Origin: Lachnospiraceae bacterium | Lineage (GTDB): Bacteria; Bacillota; Clostridia; Lachnospirales; Lachnospiraceae | DNA length: 57,922 nucleotides | Assembly (NCBI GenBank): GCA_029219245.1 | Contig: JAQXTA010000009.1 | Location: 1 to 57,922, forward strand | Direction of reading: 5' to 3' | In this document: positions 16,838-26,134 of the stretch, piece after piece | Position numbering within the stretch: position 1 is the first letter of the stretch | How the letters are laid out: each line of letters opens with the position of its first letter | Translations under genes and position numbers: made by a program | The notes under the pieces: model-generated | Told to the model about the DNA's origin: nothing | What the model saw: only the letters and a program-made list of their open reading frames with translations | Database searches by the model: none

Positions 16838-17593
16838 CTATATTTCCAAAAGCAGTCCGATCGGACAATGGTCGGAACCCATAATATCCTTGTAAATAAA
16901 AGCATCCTGTAACTTTTCTTTGAGACAATCGGACACGATGAAATAGTCAATACGCCATCCCGCATTCTTTTCTCTTGCATGAAAACGGTAAGACCACCAG
17001 GAATAAGCACCTTCCAAATCCGGATAGAAATAACGGAACGTATCGGTTAAACCGGACTGCATAATGGTTGTGAATTTAGCCCGTTCTTCATCGGTAAAGC
17101 CTGCATTTTTGCGGTTGGTTTTCGGATTTTTCAGATCGATTTCCTTATGAGCAACATTTAAATCGCCGCAGAAGATAACCGGTTTTGTTTTCTCCAGATT
17201 TTTGATATAAGCAAGGAAATCATCCTCCCACTTCATACGGTAGTCCAGTCTTGCAAGACCATCCTGAGAATTTGGGGTATATACGGTAATAAAGTAAAAT
17301 GCAGGAAACTCCAGCGTAATCACACGTCCCTCATGGTCATGTTCTTCGATACCGATACCGTAAGAAACGCTAAGAGGTTCTTCTTTTGTGAAAATAGCAG
17401 TGCCGGAATATCCCTTTTTCTCTGCATAATTCCAATATTGATAATATCCCGGAAGGTCTAAAGAAATCTGTCCCTCCTGCAGCTTGGTTTCCTGCAAGCA
17501 GAAAATATCGGCATCTTCTGCCTGAAAGAAATCCAGAAAACCCTTCCCCATACAAGCTCTTAATCCATTTACATTCCAAGAAATCAATTTCAT
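16838..17593 (-). CDS. xth: Exodeoxyribonuclease III
   Basis: A 251-residue AP endonuclease/3'-5' exonuclease for base-excision repair. The family motifs are all present: [17 protein letters not shown] (metal-binding Glu), CGDLNVAH (catalytic Asp and Asn), WRIDYFIVS and the terminal SDHCPI (catalytic His). I chose the ATG at 17593, which begins the conserved N-terminus and has GAGG seven bases upstream; the frame extends further but that part is not family-like. It lies 31 bp beyond the SGNH-like gene and may be cotranscribed with it. Confidence 0.95.
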   Translation of the reverse strand: MKLISWNVNGLRACMGKGFLDFFQAEDADIFCLQETKLQEGQISLDLPGYYQYWNYAEKKGYSGTAIFTKEEPLSVSYGIGIEEHDHEGRVITLEFPAFYFITVYTPNSQDGLARLDYRMKWEDDFLAYIKNLEKTKPVIFCGDLNVAHKEIDLKNPKTNRKNAGFTDEERAKFTTIMQSGLTDTFRYFYPDLEGAYSWWSYRFHAREKNAGWRIDYFIVSDCLKEKLQDAFIYKDIMGSDHCPIGLLLEI

Positions 17594-17624
17594 TCCCGTT
17601 TCCTCTTTTCTTATGAAGTCTTTT

Positions 17625-18677
17625 TTATTCCGGATAATATTCCAGAATATCTTTTTCCACAATCTGCTTAGCAAGCTTACGCATATTGTCGATTCGTTCC
17701 TTATAGTTTTCTTCGGTCAGACGGTTTTCTCCGGCAATCAGTTTATCACAGATAATCTGGTTAATATCTTTGGAAAAATGAATCATATCCATATAGTTAT
17801 CCAGATTGGTAATAATCTCTTCTTCATCCTGATAATAATAAATTTCCACATTGTCGTAGGCAAGCAGAGCAGCAATAGCCTGTTCCTCATTATACAGGCA
17901 GCTTTCCAGTTCGCCACCCCGGTAAGCATCGTCCCACCAGAGCATCGAGTAAGGCGGAAAGAAAAATTTAAAGGTGGTTTCCGGGTGAGCTTCGACTTGT
18001 CTTGTAAGAAGGGCTATGTTTCCGGTAAGTTCGTTTTTATAGGTGTCTTTCTCTTTCATTGGTGCAACAGAGGACTTTCTTCCATACATACCGGTTGTCA
18101 GGTCCGCCCCGAAATACTTCCACTGCGCCCAGTTGTAGGAATTTCCCTCATCATAATCGCTTTTCATGGAAAATGCCAGCATATAGGGGATTTTTTCCAT
18201 CAAAACATCTTTGTTTAACACATACTGGGCATCGTTGAATACGTTGGTATCGTACAGATACATAGGGCATCCGGTGGATTCATAAGTAGTCTGTGTACTT
18301 GCAGACAAGGAGGACGGATCGATATTATAGAAGACATATTCCAAATCATGAGTTTCATATGCCACATCTAAGAGGTAGCATAAATCGGCTGTTGCACCAT
18401 AGGAGCGGATTGCCTTAATTGTATTACAGTCAAAGCCTTCATTGAACCAGTTATTGTTGTAATTTTCACAGACAGAGGAGCCTACAATCAGGCTGTCATA
18501 ATCAAAGTTGCGCAATGTTCCGACACATTGGTATTCCTTATCGGTGAGAACGCTTTTTAAACCGGGCAGAGGCTTGTGGTATTGATAAAAAGGGTCAAAT
18601 ATTACCACAAGAGCAATGACAAATACTAACAAACCGGCACTTCTTATGAAAAAAGATTTGATAAATTTTTGTTCCAT
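17625..18677 (-). CDS. SGNH-like membrane-anchored partner of the MBOAT
   Basis: A 350-residue protein with one N-terminal membrane helix (residues about 8-28) and an extracytoplasmic domain. It carries IVGSSVCEN (Ser67/68 in a block-I-like GSS) and a late D297-x2-H300 in [10 protein letters not shown], the arrangement of SGNH/DltD/AlgX-type acyltransferases. Its gene follows the MBOAT gene by 45 bp. In alginate, teichoic acid and exopolysaccharide systems, an MBOAT moves an acyl group across the membrane and an SGNH partner transfers it to the glycan. GGAGG lies seven bases before the ATG at 18677. The acceptor is unknown; the glycan genes nearby are the obvious candidates. Confidence 0.75.
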   Translation of the reverse strand: MEQKFIKSFFIRSAGLLVFVIALVVIFDPFYQYHKPLPGLKSVLTDKEYQCVGTLRNFDYDSLIVGSSVCENYNNNWFNEGFDCNTIKAIRSYGATADLCYLLDVAYETHDLEYVFYNIDPSSLSASTQTTYESTGCPMYLYDTNVFNDAQYVLNKDVLMEKIPYMLAFSMKSDYDEGNSYNWAQWKYFGADLTTGMYGRKSSVAPMKEKDTYKNELTGNIALLTRQVEAHPETTFKFFFPPYSMLWWDDAYRGGELESCLYNEEQAIAALLAYDNVEIYYYQDEEEIITNLDNYMDMIHFSKDINQIICDKLIAGENRLTEENYKERIDNMRKLAKQIVEKDILEYYPE

Positions 18678-18722
18678 ACAATTCCTCCATGCCATGTCCT
18701 ATGGCATTGTTGTTACCATACG

Positions 18723-20219
18723 CTAAAAATTAAAATACAAAAAGGTGCTGACCTGTGATAAGGAAATAACACACCATACAAAAATGATAGAAACCATCCA
18801 GCATTTGTTGGAAGTCATATTGCCGTCTTCTGTGATTTCCAAAGCATTTTTCCGAAAAATCATAAAGAAAGATAATGCCAGGAAGAAGAAAAGCAGCAAC
18901 AAGAAAGCATATTTTACCATTTCCGGAGCAATAAGCTCCAAAGCCTGTTTAATTATATAAAATTCCGGAATATCCAGTTTATAAGCTACGTCAAATATTT
19001 TTCCGGTATATTGGAAAGAAAACAGGTTTTTAAATAATTGAATGGCACCTGCCATGCTTTCACTCCGGAAGAAAAATAAGGACATATTGAAGACACTGAA
19101 GGTAAAAATCCAACCAAGCCATGCAGGAATATGAAACCGGGCCGGATGCTTTTCTTCTCTTCCTTTGATTCCTACGATTCCCAGATTATCCCAGACAACT
19201 AAGAGTCCCTGTATTACACCCCAGACAACATATGTCCACGCCGCACCATGCCATAGACCGCTTAACAAAAAAATAGTAAAGGTGTTGATGGCAGTACGAA
19301 GTTTTCCTTTTCGGCTGCCGCCAAGCGGGATATATACATAAGTGATAAAAAAGCGTGACAGCGTAATGTGCCATCTCTGCCAGAATTCTTTGATACTGCA
19401 GGCGCGGTACGGAGAATTGAAATTGACAGGCAGGATAATATTGAACATTCTGCCGAGTCCCATAGCCATATCGGAGTAACCACTGAAGTCAAAATATAAC
19501 TCAAATGTATAAGCAAGAATAACAACAACCGTAGAAAGAGCATCCAGGCTGAAGGTCTGTGCAAAGCCATAGTTAACAACCAGTGCCAGCACATCGGCAA
19601 GGAGCACTTTTTTACCAAGACCGAGCGTAAATAGTGTGATGCCTTTGGCAAAATTTTCAGAATTAAATTTCCGGTTGGAAATGTCCTCAAACTGGGGAAT
19701 CATTTCTTTGTACAAAACAATCGGTCCTGCAACTAATTGCGGGAAAAAGGTAACAAAGGTTACATAGTTTATAAAAGAGTAATGCTCCGCTTTTCCCAGA
19801 CAACGGTCAATGATAAAAGAAAGCTGCTGAAAGGTAAAGAAACTGATACCAAGCGGCAGCAGGATATGTTTCAGCTGAAAATCCGTATGGAATGCCAGAT
19901 TGATGTTTTCAAAGAAAAAGTCATAATATTTGAAATAAAATAAGAGCCCGAGATTAAAACTTATTCCGGCAATCAAACCGATACGGTTTGTCCATCTTTT
20001 TTTGGAAAAAGTAAGCAGATAGCTCAACAAATAATTGACCGCAATACTGGCTAAAATAATAGCTAAATAATAGAAATTAAAATAACCGTAAAACCATAAA
20101 GACATACCGGCGAGAAAAACTTTAGCCAGTTCGTAATGCTTATAATGATTTAACCCATACCAGCCAAACAGCGTGATAGGCAAAAATATAAAAATAAATA
20201 AAAAAGAATTAAATAACAT
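18723..20219 (-). CDS. MBOAT-family O-acyltransferase (AlgI/DltB-like)
   Basis: A 498-residue polytopic membrane enzyme. It starts with the family's usual MLFNS segment (ATG 20219, GGAG upstream; the open frame extends 56 codons further without family similarity). It contains FPQLVAGPIVLY, DFSGYSDMAMGLGRM, the FNSPYRACSIKEFWQRWHIT segment and the active-site His in GLWHGAAWT. Proteins of this type transfer acyl groups, typically acetyl, onto extracellular polysaccharide. The SGNH-like gene follows. A divergent DUF4358 lipoprotein gene starts 120 bp away. Confidence 0.93.
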   Translation of the reverse strand: MLFNSFLFIFIFLPITLFGWYGLNHYKHYELAKVFLAGMSLWFYGYFNFYYLAIILASIAVNYLLSYLLTFSKKRWTNRIGLIAGISFNLGLLFYFKYYDFFFENINLAFHTDFQLKHILLPLGISFFTFQQLSFIIDRCLGKAEHYSFINYVTFVTFFPQLVAGPIVLYKEMIPQFEDISNRKFNSENFAKGITLFTLGLGKKVLLADVLALVVNYGFAQTFSLDALSTVVVILAYTFELYFDFSGYSDMAMGLGRMFNIILPVNFNSPYRACSIKEFWQRWHITLSRFFITYVYIPLGGSRKGKLRTAINTFTIFLLSGLWHGAAWTYVVWGVIQGLLVVWDNLGIVGIKGREEKHPARFHIPAWLGWIFTFSVFNMSLFFFRSESMAGAIQLFKNLFSFQYTGKIFDVAYKLDIPEFYIIKQALELIAPEMVKYAFLLLLFFFLALSFFMIFRKNALEITEDGNMTSNKCWMVSIIFVWCVISLSQVSTFLYFNF

Positions 20220-20341
20220 AATCGCTCCAAATCTGTTTCTTCTTAAAATCCAGTATGACCTTTCGCTTGGTATAGTATACCAAATACGGAAAAGGGTTAC
20301 AATGGATAATAAAAGAGGAATTCTCGAAATGGAGGAAAATG

Positions 20342-20962
20342 ATGAAAAAATTTTTATGTACGATTTTGATAGGTGGTTTATTGACATTTGCTTTAACAGG
20401 ATGTGGAAACGACAACCCGGAAGGTGAAATGGTAAAAAGAGAAGAATCTTCTACATCACAAAGACAGGAAAAAGGAGTGACGACAGGAAGCTCTTATGTA
20501 GAGAACAGGACTTTTCCGACTCTTTCCGAATTGCAGAAGAGTGTAAAAGAAGAAATGGGTGAACATTATTGGCCGGAAATGACTTTGTCGGAAAAAGAAC
20601 TGGAAGAAAAGACAGGGATAACACCGGATATGTATGTGGAATTTCTGGCAGAGAAGCCGGTTGCGGATTCAGATATTGATACGATGATTATTATTCATGC
20701 CAAAGAAGAATATGTAGGGGAAATTGAGCAGGCATTGGAGGCTTACCGAAGCAGGATAATCGAAGAAAATGAAGAATATCCACAGAACTTCGGTAAGGCA
20801 CAGGCATCCCGCATGGAAACGATAGAAAATTATATCTGCTTCGTACAATTAGGTGCGGATACGACGGTAGTTGCCGACAAAGGAGAGGATGAAATCATAG
20901 CCTATTGTCAGGAAGAAAACGAGCGTGCACTTTATGTCCTCGAAAAAGAGATTTTGGAATGA
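20342..20962 (+). CDS. DUF4358 lipoprotein
   Basis: A 206-residue secreted lipoprotein. The signal peptide ends in LTGC (Cys21), followed by a Ser/Glu-rich linker and a domain like DUF4358. In that family a conserved region near YVEFLAEKPV precedes a segment such as IIIHAKEEYVGEIEQAL, and the C-terminus ends in an alpha-helix. GGAGG precedes two adjacent ATG codons (20339 and 20342); the second has the better spacing. Its 3' end overlaps the convergent YfhO-like gene by 31 bases. DUF4358 proteins often lie next to MBOAT genes in clostridia and may act with them; no activity is known. Confidence 0.8.
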   Translation: MKKFLCTILIGGLLTFALTGCGNDNPEGEMVKREESSTSQRQEKGVTTGSSYVENRTFPTLSELQKSVKEEMGEHYWPEMTLSEKELEEKTGITPDMYVEFLAEKPVADSDIDTMIIIHAKEEYVGEIEQALEAYRSRIIEENEEYPQNFGKAQASRMETIENYICFVQLGADTTVVADKGEDEIIAYCQEENERALYVLEKEILE

Positions 20963-23184
20963 AGAAGTAATACCCAGATTCCTATAAATAGTATACTTAC
21001 TACTATTTCCAATAGGAATCCTGTTTTACATAATCCATTCTCATAGGTCACAAAGACTTTGCCACACATATTCTTTGTGTTCAGAGCAATCGTTCCGTTA
21101 CCCATATCTGTAACAGCAAGGGGATGCATTGTTCCATCATTTTTTTCAAGATATGCTTTCAAATGACTGTTATAGGCGAATGATAGAAAATAGCTTCCCG
21201 GTTCTGTCACCTCAAAGGAAAGGGTCTGCATATTTTCATCGATAAGATTTACACATTCCTGCTGGTCATTTATGCACAGACTATTGACACCGGATAAAGT
21301 AATCACATCATAATTTTTATTCAGACGTTCTACCCGTTCCACATCAATTTTCGGTAATTGATCAAGCAGTTCTATAATGGATTTCTCATAATCATAGGTT
21401 TTTGGCGGAATCTTTCGACCAATCATCATCTGATTGGGTTCACTGTCGTTTCTTTCAATCAACAAATATTTAACACTATTGCCTATTAATTGTTTTTGTA
21501 CCCGGTCCGGTTGGTCTGTCAGAGAGAGATAAAAATTCTCTGTCCCGTCCGCATTGGCATATACTGTGAAAAACTCGTTCTCGGTATAGATTGCATCAAA
21601 CTGCGCCAACTGTTCATCGGATGCGGCAATTTCATAGCCCGCCAGAGAAAATGCACCTATACTGGTGGCAAAATTTTTGGTCAGATTTTTAGCGCAGTCA
21701 AAGCACTCATCGTTGACCTTTTGATATTTTAAAAAGGTAGCGGTCCTATAGTTTTTATAATCGATTTCTTTTTCTGCAAGCATCTCTACTGCGTCTGCTT
21801 TTTCTTCCGTAAAAGTGCTTTGAATACGCATATCGTATAATGCTTTTACTTCTCCGATAGTATAATAGGAATTTCCGATTCCGATGCACACGAAGACAGC
21901 TGTTAATCCGATTGCTATTTTCTGCAAGTATTGTCGATTTTTTGCTATAATGAAAGCGGCAAGCAAGTTCAAAAGTGGTGCAACCACGAAAATTACCTTA
22001 AAGAGATATCGGAAACTGCCAATAACCGGCATTCGGCTCAAAAGCAAAGCGATAAGTCCTTCTTCCATAAAGGATAAGAAAAAGAGCAGTGCTATTACGC
22101 AGCCAAACAGCATCTGTTTCGTCAGACTCATTCTGGTGGCTGTTTCATACAGAGTATGGAAACCATTTACAAGAAATCGAAGTTGGTCCGATACTTTCGT
22201 GGAATTGACCAAAGATGCTTCTTTATATTGATGAAGCAGACTGCGTATCCAAGCAATCAGCGCGATGACAAGTACCGGGAATACAGCGCCCATATACAGT
22301 ACCAGATTATCTCTGCGGCTCATTACATTGGCACTAAGAAAAGAAAATGTCTGATTCCATCTGTGCAGGATGCCATGTGGAATGACAGAATGGAGCAGCA
22401 GACTGAATAGATAAATGGGATAATCAAAAAAGTTTTCCTGTTTTCCAAAATTACCGGAGGCTTGCAGAAGCAGAGCGATTAACGGCATAGATAATAACAG
22501 GCCCGTAAGGATATTAGTGCACATAAGGAAAAAATAGCGATACTTTTTCAACAGTACCATGACTAGGCATAAAATACCAAACAGCATATAGTGATAGCAG
22601 GCATACTGCGCATTACCAAGATACAAATCCATGGACAGAACAATACCACAGGCAAAATAGCCTATCCGCTGCTCGGAAAGAACCAGAAATATATAAAGCA
22701 GTAATGGTATCATGAAATAATTATTATACACATAATACCAATAATAGAAATTTACAAAACACCCTGCAGTACAATAGGAAAGGGTCATAAAAATTGCTTG
22801 TTTTTCATCACATCCGATTTTATGGCAAAGCAGATAAAAAAAGCTGTTTCCCATAAGAAAGAATAGCATGATGTATACCGTAATAGTCGATAAGTGAAAT
22901 GGAGTATAATGAGCGACACAATAAGAAAGCAGCATAAAAGGATTCATAATTCCATAATATCCCTGTTCTGCAATTGACATACCCTTCATCTGGTAAAAAT
23001 CATAATAATAGATTTTTCCTTCCAAAACATCTTCATACGCTTTTTCCATGACAGGGTACCACTGTGTCCGGTTATCATCTATTAAAAAAGCTTCTTCATT
23101 AAATCCCGTCCATATCCAGAGCAATAGAATGCTAAACAATAAAACTATCGGCAATCCATATCCGGTTTTTCTTTGTTTTCCCAT
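20932..23184 (-). CDS. YfhO-like GT-C membrane protein
   Basis: A 750-residue protein with about a dozen membrane helices in its first 460 residues, a soluble extracytoplasmic domain (about 460-720) and one C-terminal helix. The layout and the conserved acidic loop after the first helix (FNEEAFLIDDNRTQWYPV) match YfhO-family proteins, which are GT-C-type glycosyltransferases thought to decorate lipoteichoic or wall glycans using polyprenyl-phosphate sugars. GGGG lies about seven bases before the ATG. It follows another GT-C gene by 18 bp and is probably cotranscribed with it. The stop lies inside the convergent DUF4358 gene. Sugar and acceptor unknown. Confidence 0.72.
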   Translation of the reverse strand: MGKQRKTGYGLPIVLLFSILLLWIWTGFNEEAFLIDDNRTQWYPVMEKAYEDVLEGKIYYYDFYQMKGMSIAEQGYYGIMNPFMLLSYCVAHYTPFHLSTITVYIMLFFLMGNSFFYLLCHKIGCDEKQAIFMTLSYCTAGCFVNFYYWYYVYNNYFMIPLLLYIFLVLSEQRIGYFACGIVLSMDLYLGNAQYACYHYMLFGILCLVMVLLKKYRYFFLMCTNILTGLLLSMPLIALLLQASGNFGKQENFFDYPIYLFSLLLHSVIPHGILHRWNQTFSFLSANVMSRRDNLVLYMGAVFPVLVIALIAWIRSLLHQYKEASLVNSTKVSDQLRFLVNGFHTLYETATRMSLTKQMLFGCVIALLFFLSFMEEGLIALLLSRMPVIGSFRYLFKVIFVVAPLLNLLAAFIIAKNRQYLQKIAIGLTAVFVCIGIGNSYYTIGEVKALYDMRIQSTFTEEKADAVEMLAEKEIDYKNYRTATFLKYQKVNDECFDCAKNLTKNFATSIGAFSLAGYEIAASDEQLAQFDAIYTENEFFTVYANADGTENFYLSLTDQPDRVQKQLIGNSVKYLLIERNDSEPNQMMIGRKIPPKTYDYEKSIIELLDQLPKIDVERVERLNKNYDVITLSGVNSLCINDQQECVNLIDENMQTLSFEVTEPGSYFLSFAYNSHLKAYLEKNDGTMHPLAVTDMGNGTIALNTKNMCGKVFVTYENGLCKTGFLLEIVVSILFIGIWVLLLHSKISFSRT

Positions 23185-23202
23185 TTTACTTTTCCCCTTT
23201 GA

Positions 23203-24882
23203 TTACAGGTTATGCACTTTGACTTCTTCTAATCCGGTTTCCTGCAGCAGTGATTTTTTGATATAAATATAATTTCTATGATATTCTGCAACATTTTTCC
23301 AGATTTTTTCATCCGGTGCATAGTATACCAGTACATAGTCCTGTATGTTCAATTCTTCCGGACTATATAGTTCGTTTAATTCCGGTTTCATCAAAAGGAT
23401 GTCCGGATATCCTTCTGTTTTCCATATTGCATATGCATAGTCATTTTCGTTTTTATCTGCCCGTATATGAGTAATATAATTTCTGTCATTTCTGCCAAAG
23501 TTAAAGTTATATACTATGTTTTCCGGAAAGTAAGGTGCGATTTCGACCGCTCCGTAGCAGAAATTAACATCTGTTGAGAGAGTTTCCCCATTTTCTTTTT
23601 GCACAATATCCCACTGTGCCATAATCCGATACCGGTCAAGTTGCTCACTTTTTATGAATTCAGCCATACTACGTCCAGCCGAATATTCTTTTCCTATATC
23701 GAGTACACATGCTGATATGGTCCAGGATAAAGATATACACAATGACAAACCTACAAAAAGTTTTGCTGTTTTTACAAAGGATACAGGAATATCGGGTTTT
23801 ACTTCTTCGTGGAATTTCTGAGGATTTTCCAGAGAAATCCATATCCAGAAAATCAGGAACAGAAGACCGATTCCAATATGGTGCAAAGACACATACACAG
23901 AAGAAGCAAACACAGCAAACATCAGATAAGGAACTATAAAAAGGCATAAGCTATTCTTTTTTATGCCAAAGTAGACAATCAATCCCCATATCAAAATTCC
24001 AATCATGCATCCGCTTAACAACGACAGCCACGATAATGATGCCGTAGATAGGTAACCATAATCAGAAAATACATTGGTCATTGTCACATCTGCCGGAAGG
24101 ATCACTATCATATAAAGCAGTCTTTTCCAAAAGGGATTAGCTATTTCCTGTCCCGCAACGATTTCCATTGCATAGGTATCTTTTCTTGGCATAATCTGTA
24201 AAATAACCATAATTGCTGCAAGAAGAAGACCGGATAAATACAATATACGCCTGTCGCAAATAATTTTTTTTAAACGAAGTTGTGTCGGATATTTCTGATG
24301 CCATATCTCTAAAAGCCATACAGCCGAAATTCCTCCGGCAAGGACAATACCATAAGCATTTGTCATACACAAAAGAAGCAAAATACTCACATAACGCCCT
24401 GGAATTGTATTTCTATCCTTATGGACAATGGCAAGAAGTACAAATTCCAGAAGCATTACACAGTATACCCGCGAAATAACACCGTACTGGTAAAAGAAAA
24501 AATAGGTAAAGGGTAATAAAATTCTAACGAATATTGGAAAGGGAGCATTTCGGAGAATCAGATATACTGCTGTTCCGGTAAATATAAGACTGATCAGGGT
24601 AAGTGACAGTTCATAAGGTGCCCCTGCTTTGGCAAAGGGCATTAATATCAGATGCCACAGTGGAGGATGACCTTCATAATGAGGTACTTGTGTCAGAAGG
24701 GTTTGTAAGGATGCACTTCTGGCAATCTGCCATGCCTCTGCCTCATCAAAAAATGGTTCATGCACAATCGCCATAAGCAGATGTAGTATGGCATATACCA
24801 ATACTACGGCAGCAGCCATATATTTTCTGGGAATGTTTTCCAGTTTTCTGTTTATATCCATCAGATATTTTTGTATTCTCAT
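23203..24882 (-). CDS. GT-C family glycosyltransferase-like membrane protein
   Basis: A 559-residue membrane protein with about eleven helices and a C-terminal soluble domain of about 150 residues. After the first helix it has HEPFFDEAEAWQIAR, with the Asp/Glu pair typical of GT-C (PMT/ArnT-like) enzymes that use polyprenyl-phosphate sugars, and YEGHPPLWH in the next loop. I chose ATG 24882, preceded by AAAGGA; further in-frame ATGs at 24945 and near 24861 are possible. It is the first gene of the pair with the YfhO-like protein. The 150-bp region upstream is shared with the divergent aldolase-like gene. Confidence 0.75.
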   Translation of the reverse strand: MRIQKYLMDINRKLENIPRKYMAAAVVLVYAILHLLMAIVHEPFFDEAEAWQIARSASLQTLLTQVPHYEGHPPLWHLILMPFAKAGAPYELSLTLISLIFTGTAVYLILRNAPFPIFVRILLPFTYFFFYQYGVISRVYCVMLLEFVLLAIVHKDRNTIPGRYVSILLLLCMTNAYGIVLAGGISAVWLLEIWHQKYPTQLRLKKIICDRRILYLSGLLLAAIMVILQIMPRKDTYAMEIVAGQEIANPFWKRLLYMIVILPADVTMTNVFSDYGYLSTASLSWLSLLSGCMIGILIWGLIVYFGIKKNSLCLFIVPYLMFAVFASSVYVSLHHIGIGLLFLIFWIWISLENPQKFHEEVKPDIPVSFVKTAKLFVGLSLCISLSWTISACVLDIGKEYSAGRSMAEFIKSEQLDRYRIMAQWDIVQKENGETLSTDVNFCYGAVEIAPYFPENIVYNFNFGRNDRNYITHIRADKNENDYAYAIWKTEGYPDILLMKPELNELYSPEELNIQDYVLVYYAPDEKIWKNVAEYHRNYIYIKKSLLQETGLEEVKVHNL

Positions 24883-25038
24883 AAGGAGTACTATCCTTTG
24901 CTTTGTAATAAAATCCATTATATCGTAATTAATTCTATTGAACAATAAGCTAAACGCGATTTTCCAATAGCAATGTAAATGTGGATATGATAAAATAAAT
25001 ACATATGACTTGTTGAAAAGGAAAGGACACCGTTTAAG

Positions 25039-26109
25039 ATGCAGGATTTTATTAAAATCTCCAAATATGCAGGGATGCGTAACGATTTAGCGCAGGCAGG
25101 CGGAGGCAATACTTCCGTAAAAATAGATGATGAAATAATGTTAGTTAAAAGTTCCGGTTTCCAACTGGCGGATGTAGGGGAACAGACCGGATATTCCAAA
25201 GTAAATTATAAAAAGATTGTAGATTATTTTAAGGAAAACATCGCAGAGCAGACAGAAGAATGTTTCTCCGAAGAAAAGGGGAAGAAGCTTTTGCAGGAGG
25301 TACATATCGAGGGCGGGCGTGCCTCGATTGAAACGTTTCTACATGCGATTACCGGAAAGTATACCCTTCATTCGCATCCGACTCTTGTCAATATTCTGAC
25401 TGCAAGAGCCGATGGCATGGAGATGATACATAATCTTTTTCCGAAAGCGGTTCTGGTTCCTTACCGGAAACCGGGTGCGGCACTGGCAGAAACCTATTAC
25501 AAATTGTATCAGAAACAGGCAGCACAGGGAGCAGACGGGAATCTGATTTTCCTGGCAAATCATGGACTTGTGGTAAGCGGTGAGAATGCAGAGCAGGTCA
25601 TTGAAAAGACAGAAGAGGTGCTTGCGAAGATTGCACAGTATTTGCAGATAGATGACAGTGCATATCGGGCGGCAACGGGACTTTATCAGACGATTCAGGA
25701 GATAGAGCTTCTTGCGGATAAAATCGTGTATGTTTCGGAGAATCGTTATTTATCGCAGGACTTTGCGGGCAGTGCGCTGGTAGAAAAAGGACAGTGGGAG
25801 CATGCTTTTTGTCCGGATTGTGTGGTGTATGCCAATAAGAAAATTTTGTGCTTACCGGCGCAGTATACGAAGCAGGATATTTTGGATTTTATTGGAAAAT
25901 ACGGGTTGCCGACACTTGTTTATCTGGAAGGGTATTTCTATATTCTGGCAGAGAGTGTGAAAAAGGCACAGGAAATTGAGAATGTCATGAGCTTTGCGGC
26001 AAGAGTCCAGTATTACAATATCGGGCATGCAATGAACTATTTAAGCAATGAACAGGAAGAAGAATTGTTAAACTGGGATTCCGAGAAGTATCGCAGAATG
26101 ATGAAATAA
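25039..26109 (+). CDS. Class II aldolase-family protein
   Basis: A 356-residue cytoplasmic enzyme. The first 210 residues are a class II aldolase/adducin domain: GGGNTSVK near residue 22 (phosphate loop), the zinc His pair HSHPT and the third His in ANHGLVVSG. The C-terminal 130 residues (FCPDCVVYANK, ESVKKAQEIENVMSFAARVQ) resemble the extra region of rhamnulose-phosphate aldolase/dehydrogenase (YuxG) proteins, without the dehydrogenase domain. It opens a seven-gene run with sugar nucleotidyltransferase, kinase and glycosyltransferase genes, so I infer that it makes or cleaves a sugar-phosphate precursor of a surface glycan. A TG-extended TATGAT lies near 24986. Confidence 0.78.
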   Translation: MQDFIKISKYAGMRNDLAQAGGGNTSVKIDDEIMLVKSSGFQLADVGEQTGYSKVNYKKIVDYFKENIAEQTEECFSEEKGKKLLQEVHIEGGRASIETFLHAITGKYTLHSHPTLVNILTARADGMEMIHNLFPKAVLVPYRKPGAALAETYYKLYQKQAAQGADGNLIFLANHGLVVSGENAEQVIEKTEEVLAKIAQYLQIDDSAYRAATGLYQTIQEIELLADKIVYVSENRYLSQDFAGSALVEKGQWEHAFCPDCVVYANKKILCLPAQYTKQDILDFIGKYGLPTLVYLEGYFYILAESVKKAQEIENVMSFAARVQYYNIGHAMNYLSNEQEEELLNWDSEKYRRMMK

Positions 26110-26134
26110 CAGGATAAGAAGAGAGGATGTATTT

